Shown piece after piece: positions 1-7,217 of a DNA stretch of 17,511 nucleotides (positions within the stretch are counted from its first letter, which is position 1; each line of letters opens with the position of its first letter). The stretch is taken from positions 1 to 17,511 of the forward strand of contig DEQC01000028.1 of the NCBI GenBank assembly GCA_002359055.1. Direction: 5' to 3'. A program made the position numbers and the translations under genes. The notes under the pieces were generated by a model. It had not been told where the DNA came from, searched no databases, and saw only the letters and a list, made by a program, of their open reading frames with translations. This DNA comes from Flavobacteriales bacterium UBA3376. GTDB lineage: Bacteria; Bacteroidota; Bacteroidia; Flavobacteriales; Weeksellaceae.

Positions 1-3000
1 TTAATGCTCTGGTTAATTGTACTTTTTATAGCTAATATCAACAGATACAGATTGTTTAGAAGAGAGAAATGGCCGGTTTTGATATTCCATTTATCTTTTG
101 TTTTTATCTTTTTGGGTGGAACCATCACTCGATACATTAGTTTTGAAGGGCAAATGCCAATTAAAAAAGGAGAAACTACCAATGAAATTATAAGTGATTT
201 AACCTACTTTAAAGTTGAAATTTCAGATGGATTAAAGTCACTTCGCTATGACAAAAAACCTTATTCCATGTCTTATTTCAACTCAAAAGACACAAAATGG
301 CCTTTCAAAAGAACTTACGAACAAGATTATGCTTTTGACGACAAAATAATTTCCCTTAAAACACTTGATTATATTCCTATGGCTCAAGATTCGATCAGAG
401 TTTCCGATTCTGGAAAAAGAATGGTCGAAATAGTTTCTATGGGCGCAGAAGGTAGAGTGACTGATTATATAGCCGATGGAGAAATTAAAAACATCGGTGG
501 TACTATGATAAGTTTCAACAAACCACTTGAAGGTTCTGTTCAACTTTTGGATGCAGGTGGTGAATTGATTATAGTTTCTCCATTTGAAGCTGATTATATT
601 TCGATGGCTGGTCAACAAACAGGTGTAGTTACAGATTCTGCTTTATTGGCCGCAAGTGCTGGAAGACTTGAAGTCAATAAACCTGAAAAATTCAAATACC
701 TCAACCTTTATACGATTAATAATACAAGTTTTATCATATCAAAACCACCTTTCAATGGTGAGGTGGTTTATTATCAAGGTGAAAAATTCACAGCTGAAGA
801 TAAAAACAAACCCGGTGTGATAGTAGTCGAATTGACTTCAGGAGCGGACAAGGACACTTTGTATGTTACTGGTGGTAGAGGTTTGACTTCATTTACTAAA
901 AATACTACGCTGAACGGATTGGATGTAACGGTTGGATTTGGTTCGAAAATAATTGAAACTCCTTTTTCAATTCGATGTGACGACTTTATCATGGAAACCT
1001 ATCCTGGTTCAAACAATCCATCGCAATATGAGAGTGAACTAACCATCATAGACAACGGAAAAGAAGAACAACATGTCGTTTATATGAACAATGTTTTGGA
1101 TTATAGAGGTTATAGATTTTTCCAAGCGAGTTATTTCCCAGATCAAAGTGGAACTATTTTGTCGGTAAACGCGGATTGGTGGGGAACGAATACAACATAT
1201 TTGGGTTATTTCATGTTATTCTTTGGAATGTTCGCAACTCTTTTCTGGAAAGGAACTCGTTTCTGGGATTTGAATAAACAATTGACCATTTTAAACAAGA
1301 AAAAGTTAGTCTTATTGCCTTTCTTATTCTCCATGGGAGTTTTATTTGGTCAAAACAATGCAGACAGCATTCAAAACGAAATTCAAACTGTCGAAACCAT
1401 CGATAGTATTCCAACTTCACACAAAGAAGTTCGAGACATTCAGCCAACTGAACAATTCAGCACGCCTGAAGAATTGGGCAAACCCTTGCATATCGATTTA
1501 GATCATGCAAATCAATTTGGACATATATTGGTGCAAGACTTTACGGGTCGAATCAAGCCTATGAATACTCACACCTTGGAATTGATGAGGAAAATTCATA
1601 AAAAAGATAGATTTATCAATAAAGAAACCAATGAAGTTATCACCTCTGAGCAATGGTTTTTATCGATGCAAATCGATCCTGCAACTTGGGCTGATAAAAA
1701 CATCATTAGCGTTTCGAGCAAAGCAGGTTATCAATTGTTAAATGAATTAGGTGTTGACAAAGATGGCTACACCAACTATTTGAATTTAATCGATATAAAC
1801 ACAGGTAGATACAAATTAGAAGAAGCTTATAACCAAGCTTTCAGCAAAAGACAAGCTGATCAATCGAAATACGACAAAGAAGTCATCAATGTTACTGAGA
1901 GATTCAACATTTTCAACAATATCATTTATGGATATTACACTACCATAATTCCAGTTAAAAATGATATCGACCAAAAATGGACGAGTTGGATTTATAGTTC
2001 AAATGAAAGTCCAGTTGAAATCGATGAAGTTGCTTATAAATTCATCACTCAATATTTCAATGCGATTAAAGAAAGCGCCAATACAGGTGATTGGACCATC
2101 GCCAATGAAAAACTAAAGGAAATCGATGAATACCAACACGAATGGGGGAAAAACGTAATGCCTTCGCCTAAAAAAGTTGAATTAGAAGTTTTCTATAACA
2201 AAGCCAATGTCTTCTTTTGGTTGATGATTGTTTACAGTATTCTTGGATTTACATTGGTAATTTTAGCATTTATCGAAGTTGTATCAGGAGAGAATCGATT
2301 TGGAAAACTCATCCACAAATTGACATTATTTGTCTTAGGAATAGTTTGGGTAACTTATGGATTGCACATAGTCGGGCTTGGTATCCGTTGGTATTTATCG
2401 GGGCACGCACCGTGGAGTAACGGATATGAAGCGATAGTTTTCATCTCATCTGTAGGTGTACTTTCTGGTTTAATTTTATACAGAAACAGAAATGCATTTA
2501 TTCCAGCTGCAGGTGCTTTGGTAGCGATGATCATGATGGGCTTCGCTCATGGCGGATCGATGTTAGATCCACAAATCACACCTTTGGCACCCGTTCTTAA
2601 ATCGTATTGGTTAATGATTCACGTTGGAATCATCACTTCGAGTTATGGGTTCTTTGGTCTTTCAACTGTAATTGCTATCATCGCACTTCTTTTGATAAGC
2701 ATCAAACCGACCAAGAAAATCAAACATTCTATCAGAGAAATCACCATTGTTAGTGAAATGTCATTGACCATCGGAATTTTCGCTTTAACTGTTGGAACGT
2801 TTTTAGGAGGTATGTGGGCCAATGAGAGTTGGGGTAGATATTGGAGTTGGGACCCTAAAGAGACTTGGTCATTTATCTCTGTTATGATTTATGCAATTGT
2901 TCTTCATATGCGTTTGGTTCCAGGTTTAAGAGGAACTTGGGCATATAATGTGGCGACATTGTGGGCGATTTGGACAATTATATTTACGTATTTCGGAGTG

Positions 3001-3171
3001 AATTATTATTTAGAAGGTTTACATTCTTATGCAGCAGGTGATCCAATTCCAATTCCAAATTGGATTTATTACACCATCGCAGGAATGTTAGTGTTGACGT
3101 TGGTTTCGTATTTCCAAAACAAGAAATACAATCCAAAAAAGAAAAAGAAAAAACTAAAAAAAGCGAAATGA
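1..3171 (+). CDS. ccsBA: CcsBA-type cytochrome c biogenesis protein (ResB-CcsA fusion), 5' end outside the window
   Basis: The protein attaches haem covalently to apocytochromes c on the outer face of the inner membrane (System II). The frame is open to the left edge: codon 1-3 is Leu, and the first visible Met lies inside a membrane segment, so roughly 50 N-terminal residues are probably missing. Numbering from that Met (base 4), a ResB-like half with membrane segments near 22-42 and 397-412 encloses a periplasmic region. A second periplasmic stretch follows, then a multi-span CcsA half from about 737. The CcsA WWD signature is clear at 943-955 (WGRYWSWDPKETW). His873 before it and His1007 (LHSYA) after it fit the external haem-ligand histidines, and RWYLSGHAPWSNGYE is also typical. 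The C-terminus is a Lys-rich tail. The stop overlaps the next start (ATGA), so the two genes are translationally linked. Family assignment is very secure; histidine roles are inferred from the family. Confidence 0.95.
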   Translation, partial: LMLWLIVLFIANINRYRLFRREKWPVLIFHLSFVFIFLGGTITRYISFEGQMPIKKGETTNEIISDLTYFKVEISDGLKSLRYDKKPYSMSYFNSKDTKWPFKRTYEQDYAFDDKIISLKTLDYIPMAQDSIRVSDSGKRMVEIVSMGAEGRVTDYIADGEIKNIGGTMISFNKPLEGSVQLLDAGGELIIVSPFEADYISMAGQQTGVVTDSALLAASAGRLEVNKPEKFKYLNLYTINNTSFIISKPPFNGEVVYYQGEKFTAEDKNKPGVIVVELTSGADKDTLYVTGGRGLTSFTKNTTLNGLDVTVGFGSKIIETPFSIRCDDFIMETYPGSNNPSQYESELTIIDNGKEEQHVVYMNNVLDYRGYRFFQASYFPDQSGTILSVNADWWGTNTTYLGYFMLFFGMFATLFWKGTRFWDLNKQLTILNKKKLVLLPFLFSMGVLFGQNNADSIQNEIQTVETIDSIPTSHKEVRDIQPTEQFSTPEELGKPLHIDLDHANQFGHILVQDFTGRIKPMNTHTLELMRKIHKKDRFINKETNEVITSEQWFLSMQIDPATWADKNIISVSSKAGYQLLNELGVDKDGYTNYLNLIDINTGRYKLEEAYNQAFSKRQADQSKYDKEVINVTERFNIFNNIIYGYYTTIIPVKNDIDQKWTSWIYSSNESPVEIDEVAYKFITQYFNAIKESANTGDWTIANEKLKEIDEYQHEWGKNVMPSPKKVELEVFYNKANVFFWLMIVYSILGFTLVILAFIEVVSGENRFGKLIHKLTLFVLGIVWVTYGLHIVGLGIRWYLSGHAPWSNGYEAIVFISSVGVLSGLILYRNRNAFIPAAGALVAMIMMGFAHGGSMLDPQITPLAPVLKSYWLMIHVGIITSSYGFFGLSTVIAIIALLLISIKPTKKIKHSIREITIVSEMSLTIGIFALTVGTFLGGMWANESWGRYWSWDPKETWSFISVMIYAIVLHMRLVPGLRGTWAYNVATLWAIWTIIFTYFGVNYYLEGLHSYAAGDPIPIPNWIYYTIAGMLVLTLVSYFQNKKYNPKKKKKKLKKAK

Positions 3172-3719
3172 AATACTTAACTTTAGTTACGTTATTTTTC
3201 TATTTAATTAGTTGTAACGCTCAAAATAAAGATGTTATGAACACAATTTACGACTACAAAGTTGAAGATATATATGGTGAAGAATTCGATTTCTCAACCT
3301 TAAAAGGCAAAAAAATTCTCATCGTAAACACTGCTTCAGAATGTGGATTTACGCCACAATTCGAAGGTTTGGAAGAATTGTATCAAAAATACAAAGACCA
3401 AAATTTCATCGTCATAGGTTTCCCTACCAATGATTTTGGTAATCAAGATCCAGGAAGCAACGAAGAGATTGCACAATTCTGTAAGATGAATTACGGAGTT
3501 AGCTTCCCGATGATGAGTAAAATAAGTGTAAAAGGCGATGAAAAAGCTCCTATCTATGAATTTCTTACTGAAAAAGAATTGAATGGTAAGAAAAGTTCTG
3601 ATGTCAAATGGAATTTCCAAAAATACCTCATCAACGAAGATGGAACTTTTGAAGACTATTTTTATTCAGCCACTAAGCCCAATAGTAAGAAAATCACCAA
3701 TTGGATAGAGTCAAACTAA
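3168..3719 (+). CDS. Glutathione peroxidase family thiol peroxidase (Cys type), predicted lipoprotein
   Basis: A 183-aa thiol peroxidase that reduces hydroperoxides. The start at 3168 is chosen because it overlaps the ccsBA stop (ATGA) and gives a signal peptide ending in the lipobox LISC (Cys16). An upstream in-frame extension would only read ccsBA sequence. Catalytic residues are visible: peroxidatic Cys59 in NTASECGFTPQF, Gln93 in GNQDPG, and Trp148-Asn149 in KWNFQKYL. Cys105 (FCKMNYGVSFP) sits where thioredoxin-dependent members carry a resolving Cys. The usual NQF is NDF here, but the catalytic Gln in the following GxQ is kept. Cys instead of selenocysteine, together with the resolving Cys, suggests thioredoxin-type or bacillithiol-type reductants rather than glutathione; this is inference. 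The predicted location is membrane-anchored in the periplasm, beside the cytochrome c assembly gene and upstream of bshB1. Confidence 0.93.
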   Translation: MKYLTLVTLFFYLISCNAQNKDVMNTIYDYKVEDIYGEEFDFSTLKGKKILIVNTASECGFTPQFEGLEELYQKYKDQNFIVIGFPTNDFGNQDPGSNEEIAQFCKMNYGVSFPMMSKISVKGDEKAPIYEFLTEKELNGKKSSDVKWNFQKYLINEDGTFEDYFYSATKPNSKKITNWIESN

Positions 3720-3739
3720 TTGTCAGCTAATTGGAAACG

Positions 3740-4441
3740 ATGAAATTAGACATATTGGCCATAGGAGCACATCCAGACGATGTTGAACTCGGATGTGGAG
3801 GAACAGTTGCTAAAATGGTAGCTGAAGGAAAAAAAGTCGGAATCTTAGATTTGACCAGAGGTGAATTAGGAACAAGAGGAACTGCCGAAACACGAAAAAA
3901 TGAAGCTGCAGCTGCGGCGGAAATTTTAGGTGTTGAATTCAGAGAAAATTTAGGATTTAAGGATGGATTTTTTGTCAATGATGAAAAACATCAATTGAAA
4001 CTCATCGAAGTGATTAGAAAATATCGACCTGAAATTATTTTATGCAATGCAGTAGATGATCGTCACATCGACCATGGCAAAGGAGCAGATTTGGTCGAGA
4101 GCGCTTGTTTTTTATCGGGTTTAAGAAAAATCGAAACAGGACAAGAAGCTTGGCGACCCAAACATATTTTTCATTATATACAATGGTATCCGTTGACGCC
4201 AGATTTCGTAATGGACATCAGTGGTTATTTAGAAAAGAAAAAAGAAGCGGTTTTTGCATTTAAAACTCAATTTTTCGATCCAACGAATAACGAACCCACT
4301 ACTCCTATCTCATCAAAGTTGTTTCAAGAAAGTATTGAAAACAGAGCCAAAGACTTAGGTATGTTAATCGGTAGTGAAGCCGGCGAAGGCTTTATGCTAA
4401 AAGGATACTTAGGTTTAAAAAACTTTGAAAGTTTATTGTAA
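3740..4441 (+). CDS. bshB1: Bacillithiol biosynthesis deacetylase BshB1
   Basis: A zinc-dependent N-deacetylase of the PIG-L/LmbE family that removes acetyl from GlcNAc-malate, the second step of bacillithiol synthesis in the cytoplasm. The length of 233 aa matches known BshB1 proteins. The N-terminal zinc motif is AHPDDVELGCGG (His11, Asp13, Asp14), and the distal ligand is His112 in DDRHIDHGKGADL. The segment GELGTRGTAETRKNEA and the closing motif GEGFMLKG are also BshB1-like. ATG at 3740 is preferred over TTG at 3731 because it places the core strand directly at the N-terminus as in the family. It lies 20 bases after the peroxidase stop in the same orientation and is probably co-transcribed. 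Partner genes bshA and bshC are not in the window. The chance that it is another LmbE-type deacetylase is small. Confidence 0.92.
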   Translation: MKLDILAIGAHPDDVELGCGGTVAKMVAEGKKVGILDLTRGELGTRGTAETRKNEAAAAAEILGVEFRENLGFKDGFFVNDEKHQLKLIEVIRKYRPEIILCNAVDDRHIDHGKGADLVESACFLSGLRKIETGQEAWRPKHIFHYIQWYPLTPDFVMDISGYLEKKKEAVFAFKTQFFDPTNNEPTTPISSKLFQESIENRAKDLGMLIGSEAGEGFMLKGYLGLKNFESLL

Positions 4442-4448
4442 AAGACTG

Positions 4449-4476
4449 TTGTTATTTAGAAAAATTTGTATATTTG
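4449..4476 (+). promoter_or_regulatory. Bacteroidota-type promoter for tRNA-His
   Basis: TTG at 4449-4451 and TATATTTG at 4469-4476 are separated by 17 bases. They fit the Bacteroidota -33 TTG and -7 TAnnTTTG pattern and lie 16 bases before the tRNA-His 5' end. The fit to both boxes is seen directly; promoter activity is inferred. Confidence 0.6.
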
Positions 4477-4492
4477 CATTCGATTTTAAAAT

Positions 4493-4567
4493 GGTGGCTG
4501 TAGTTCAGCTGGTTAGAGCGTCAGATTGTGGTTCTGAAAGTCGTGGGTTCGAATCCCATCAGCCACC
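4493..4567 (+). tRNA. tRNA-His (anticodon GTG)
   Basis: A complete cloverleaf. The acceptor arm GGTGGCTG pairs with CAGCCACC and includes the extra G-1 opposite C73 that is characteristic of histidine tRNAs. The D arm is GTTC/GAGC. The anticodon stem TCAGA/TCTGA holds loop TTGTGGT with anticodon GTG. The T arm GTGGG/CCCAT has loop TTCGAAT. The 3' CCA is not encoded. A terminator follows within 5 bases. Confidence 0.97.
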
Positions 4568-4571
4568 CATC

Positions 4572-4602
4572 AAAAGCCTTTGAGAATTCAAAGGCTTTTT
4601 TT
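4572..4602 (+). terminator. Rho-independent terminator after tRNA-His
   Basis: A perfect 12-bp stem (arm AAAAGCCTTTGA at 4572-4583, complement at 4588-4599) with a GAAT loop, running into seven consecutive T at 4596-4602. Orientation suits the tRNA-His transcript. Confidence 0.9.
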
Positions 4603-4708
4603 ATTACAATCAATATTTATTCTTCTATCGAACTTTTATTTATTTATCAATTCACTACAATAAGATCAATTATTTTGTAATTTTGGGTAAACAAATTAAA
4701 CTACTCAA

Positions 4709-6358
4709 ATGAAAAAGTTCATCACTATTGCTTTAGGTTTGCTTTTTTTGACATCGATTGTTAGTTGTAAAAAAGAAAAGTCCGATACCGAAATTCAAGA
4801 ATCTACTGAAGAAGACAGTTCAACTCAAAACAATTTCAAAATTTACGAAGAAATCACACTTAATACAGATCTTTCTCATTTGACCGAAAAAGAAAAAATG
4901 ATGATTGGTATTTTCATCGAAGTTGCTCAAATCATGGACGAAATCTTCTGGTATCAAGCCTATGGTGATAGAGATGAATTGTTGAGCAAAGTTCAAAGCA
5001 GCGATGAAAAAGAATACATCAAAATCAATTATGGTCCTTGGGATCGATTGAACAATATGGAACCTTTTGTCAAAGGATTTCAAGAAAAACCTATGGGTGC
5101 AAACTTTTACCCAAAAGACATGACCAAAGAAGAATTTGAAGCTGCCAATCTTCCTGATGGAAAAAGTCTTTATACATTGGTAAGAAGAGATGAAAACGGT
5201 CAACTTCACACCATTTTCTACCATGAAAAGTTCAAAGAAAAAACTGATAAAGCTGCAGCATTATTAAGAAGAGCTGCGAGTTTAGCTGAGGATGAAAAAT
5301 TTAGAAATTATTTAATGCTGAGAGCCGAAGCTTTGGAAAAAGATGATTATTTAGAAAGTGATTTAGCTTGGATGGATATGAAAAATAATCGTTTAGACTT
5401 TATCGTTGGGCCGATAGAAACTTACGAAGATCAATTGTTTGGTTACAAAGCTTCACATGAAGCTTATATTTTGGTCAAAGATTTGGAATGGTCTGAAAGA
5501 CTAAAAAAATTCGCTAAATTTTTACCTGAATTGCAAAGAGGTTTACCTGTAGACGCAAAATATAAATCAGAAACTCCAGGAACTGATTCTGATTTGAATG
5601 CTTATGATGTGATTTATTATGCAGGTGCATGTAATGCAGGTGGAAAAACCATTGCTATCAACTTACCGAACGACGAAAGAGTTCAGTTGGAAAAAGGAAC
5701 CCGTAGATTGCAATTGAAAAATGCAATGCGAGCTAAATTTGATGAAATTTTAGTGCCAATTTCTGATGTATTGATCGATGAATCTCAAAGGAAATATATC
5801 AACTTCGATGCTTTCTTTGCCAATGTTATGTTCCATGAAGTTGCTCACGGATTGGGAATTAAAAATACGGTCAATGGAAAAGGAACTGTAAGAGAAGCTC
5901 TGAAAGAACAACAATCGCATTTGGAAGAAGGAAAAGCTGATATTTTAGGACTGTACATGGTCAATCAATTGCTAAAAAAGGGAGAATTAGAAGGCGTTCG
6001 TGAAGAATATATGGTTACGTTTTTGGCGGGGATTTTCAGATCTGTTCGATTTGGAACAAGTGCTCATGGATCTGCGAATATGATTTGTTTCAATTATTTG
6101 TATGAAAATGGAGCTTTTCAAAGAATGGCTGAAGGAACTTATATAGTGGATTTCGACAAAATGGAAGAAGCGATGAATGGGCTTTCTGAATTAATTTTAA
6201 CTTTGCAAGGCAACGGAGATTATGAAGGAGTAATTCAATTGACCAAAGAAAAAGGATTCATCAAAGATGAATTGCAACAAGATTTGGATCGTTTGAAAGC
6301 AAAAGGAATTCCTGACGATATAAAATTTGTTCAAGGAGTTGATGTTTTAGGAATTTAA
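4709..6358 (+). CDS. Lipoprotein zinc metallopeptidase, M49 (dipeptidyl peptidase III)-like
   Basis: A 549-aa predicted lipoprotein: the signal peptide ends in lipobox IVSC with Cys20, followed by a charged Ser/Thr/Glu linker to about residue 45. The catalytic zinc site is HEVAH at 376-380, and the likely third ligand lies in EEGKAD at 406-411 (probably Glu407). This resembles the EECRAE/D motif of family M49. Canonical M49 enzymes have a six-residue HExxGH motif, so the five-residue HExxH here is a departure. The segment between 290 and 375, with GACNAGGKTIAINLPND, is also reminiscent of M49-like bacterial proteins. It probably cleaves dipeptides or peptides at the cell envelope; substrate is unknown. 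It forms no obvious operon with other protein genes, but tRNA-Arg starts 10 bases after its stop. Metallopeptidase assignment is secure; family M49 is likely, not proven. Confidence 0.8.
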   Translation: MKKFITIALGLLFLTSIVSCKKEKSDTEIQESTEEDSSTQNNFKIYEEITLNTDLSHLTEKEKMMIGIFIEVAQIMDEIFWYQAYGDRDELLSKVQSSDEKEYIKINYGPWDRLNNMEPFVKGFQEKPMGANFYPKDMTKEEFEAANLPDGKSLYTLVRRDENGQLHTIFYHEKFKEKTDKAAALLRRAASLAEDEKFRNYLMLRAEALEKDDYLESDLAWMDMKNNRLDFIVGPIETYEDQLFGYKASHEAYILVKDLEWSERLKKFAKFLPELQRGLPVDAKYKSETPGTDSDLNAYDVIYYAGACNAGGKTIAINLPNDERVQLEKGTRRLQLKNAMRAKFDEILVPISDVLIDESQRKYINFDAFFANVMFHEVAHGLGIKNTVNGKGTVREALKEQQSHLEEGKADILGLYMVNQLLKKGELEGVREEYMVTFLAGIFRSVRFGTSAHGSANMICFNYLYENGAFQRMAEGTYIVDFDKMEEAMNGLSELILTLQGNGDYEGVIQLTKEKGFIKDELQQDLDRLKAKGIPDDIKFVQGVDVLGI

Positions 6359-6368
6359 ACCATCGAAA

Positions 6369-6442
6369 GGCTGCGTAGTTCAACTGGATAGAACATCAGA
6401 TTTCGGCTCTGAGGGTTGAGGGTTCGAATCCTTCCGCAGTCA
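6369..6442 (+). tRNA. tRNA-Arg (anticodon TCG), integration site of the element
   Basis: A full cloverleaf. Acceptor GGCTGCG pairs with CGCAGTC (one G-T pair) and the discriminator is A. The D arm is GTTC/GAAC. The anticodon stem TCAGA/TCTGA has loop TTTCGGC, giving TCG (reads CGA codons). The T arm is GAGGG/CCTTC with loop TTCGAAT. CCA is not encoded. Its last 13 bases before the discriminator are repeated at 12999-13011, the far end of the integrated element, so the tRNA was kept intact by the integration. It starts 10 bases after the peptidase stop and may share that transcript. Confidence 0.95.
6429..6441 (+). repeat. Attachment repeat, tRNA side
   Basis: TCCTTCCGCAGTC, the last 13 bases of the tRNA-Arg T-arm/acceptor strand before the discriminator. 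The identical sequence in the same orientation lies at 12999-13011, 6.57 kb away. Flanking bases differ on both sides, which defines the repeat limits. Confidence 0.85.
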
Positions 6443-6449
6443 CAAACAT

Positions 6450-6487
6450 AAAATGCAACTGCCTTGTATTTAGATAGTTGCATTTTT
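6450..6487 (+). terminator. Terminator downstream of tRNA-Arg, carried by the element
   Basis: An 11-bp stem (AAAATGCAACT at 6450-6460 against 6476-6486) with a 15-base loop, ending in five T (6483-6487). It suits the tRNA-Arg transcript, yet lies on the element side of the attachment repeat, so the element appears to supply it. Confidence 0.75.
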
Positions 6488-6498
6488 GCTTTGTTAAT

Positions 6499-6519
6499 AA
6501 ATGTACATAAATTGTACAT
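6499..6519. repeat. End repeat with paired TGTACAT boxes, left copy
   Basis: Two ATGTACAT/TTGTACAT boxes separated by three bases. The 21-base unit recurs in the same orientation at 12851-12871 with a single A/G difference. The left copy is 57 bases inside the tRNA-side repeat. Candidate arm-type recombinase or excisionase site; function inferred from position. Confidence 0.65.
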
Positions 6520-6535
6520 CTAATTTCATTTAAGC

Positions 6536-6562
6536 AAAAAAGGCGCAAAAAAATACGCCTTT
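6536..6562 (-). terminator. Second terminator of the leftward element operon
   Basis: Read leftward: AAAGGCG, ten-base loop, CGCCTTT, then continued T (complement of the A run 6536-6541). The 7-bp stem is perfect. It is a back-up to the terminator at 6641-6674. Confidence 0.8.
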
Positions 6563-6640
6563 CATAAGTTAAAATATTTGAATTAAAAATTGAGCAACAC
6601 AGATAAAAGAAATGACTAAATTACTCAATTTATTGAATAT

Positions 6641-6674
6641 AAAAAAACGCTCCACAATTAAATCATGAAGCGTT
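6641..6674 (-). terminator. First terminator of the leftward element operon
   Basis: Read leftward: AACGCTTCA, 11-base loop, TGGAGCGTT, then seven T (complement of A run 6641-6647). One pair is G-U in leftward RNA but would be a C-A mismatch in rightward RNA, which supports the minus orientation. Confidence 0.85.
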
Positions 6675-6678
6675 ATTT

Positions 6679-6697
6679 ATCCGTTTGTTTAACGGAT
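6679..6697 (-). repeat. Perfect hairpin between the last element gene and its terminators
   Basis: ATCCGTT and AACGGAT form a 7-bp stem with a 5-base loop, 15 bases past the last stop codon. No T run follows in either direction, so it is more likely an mRNA 3'-end stabiliser than a terminator. Confidence 0.5.
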
Positions 6698-6712
6698 ATG
6701 TAAAATTAAATA

Positions 6713-7015
6713 TTAATTCAATGAATAGTCTTCTTTAAGCCTTTCAATAAGCTTTTCAAAATCTCCCTCGCTCAACTCATCCAGTACATTCCCAAACTCA
6801 ACCGCCTTTAAAGTAGGCAATATAAATTTAGCCATGTCCAGAAGAATTTTAAAGCGTTCTTTAGGCTCTAACTGGTCAAAGTCTTCTTGCATCCTGTCAA
6901 TGTTTCCCTCAACAAAGTTTAAGAATGCTTCCCTTATCTTTTCAGTTGTTTTATTTTTAGAACCTTTAGGTCTTCCTTTGCCAAACTTATTTCCTTTCTT
7001 AAACTTTCCCGCCAT
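6713..7015 (-). CDS. Small phage-type protein with GRPKGSKNK motif, possible small-terminase-like
   Basis: About 100 aa. The start at 7015 (MAGKFKKGNKFGKG) is preferred; ATG at 7027 is possible and gives a longer overlap with the upstream gene, which ends at 6999. The N-terminus is strongly basic and contains GKGRPKGSKNKTTEKIREAF, reminiscent of the phage proteins grouped under DUF5681 and of AT-hook-like DNA binding. The rest is acidic and helical, with NFVEGNIDRM and a tail EDYSLN. Similar small proteins often sit near large terminase genes in Bacteroidota phages, so a DNA-recognition or packaging role is plausible, but this is inference. It is last in the element operon and followed by a hairpin and two terminators. 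The gene itself is well supported by overlap and orientation. Confidence 0.7.
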   Translation of the reverse strand: MAGKFKKGNKFGKGRPKGSKNKTTEKIREAFLNFVEGNIDRMQEDFDQLEPKERFKILLDMAKFILPTLKAVEFGNVLDELSEGDFEKLIERLKEDYSLN

Positions 7016-7217
7016 AATCTTGATCATCAATTTTATCTCTTATAACAAATGTAATCAAACGGCATTCCTCACTTAGCCTTTCTATCTCCTCATCAGTCAA
7101 AGGCTTATCATCCCCACATAAATAGCTTTTCCCGCCTTTCTCAATTATGAATTCATATTTCGGGAGTGAAGCTTTTCGTATGATTTCTATAACTTGATTT
7201 TTTCTGCTCTTAGTCAT
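6999..7217 (-). CDS. Hypothetical element protein, 72 aa
   Basis: I do not recognise a family. The protein begins with a basic stretch (MTKSRKNQVIEIIRKA), then a possible beta hairpin (KYEFIIEKGGKSYLCGDD) and an acidic helix (LTDEEIERLSEEC). One Cys occurs in each half. There is no signal peptide or membrane segment. Its start overlaps the stop of the upstream 192-aa gene by four bases (ATGA), and its end overlaps the next gene start, so it is translated as part of a three-gene unit. This coupling is the main support for it being a real gene. Confidence 0.65.
   Translation of the reverse strand: MTKSRKNQVIEIIRKASLPKYEFIIEKGGKSYLCGDDKPLTDEEIERLSEECRLITFVIRDKIDDQDYGGKV

Noticed and set aside
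3060..3167. Upstream extension of the peroxidase frame
   Set aside because: It lies inside the ccsBA coding end and would hide the lipoprotein signal peptide; the ATG at 3168 with ATGA overlap is the better start.
4678..4685. TAATTTTG, a -7 box match before the M49-like gene
   Set aside because: No TTG lies at the usual distance upstream, and such 8-mers are expected often in AT-rich DNA; not listed as a promoter.
6587..6631. AAATTGAG/CTCAATTT inverted repeat near the element left end
   Set aside because: Short, fully AT-rich apart from two pairs, and with a 29-base spacer; likely chance in this composition.
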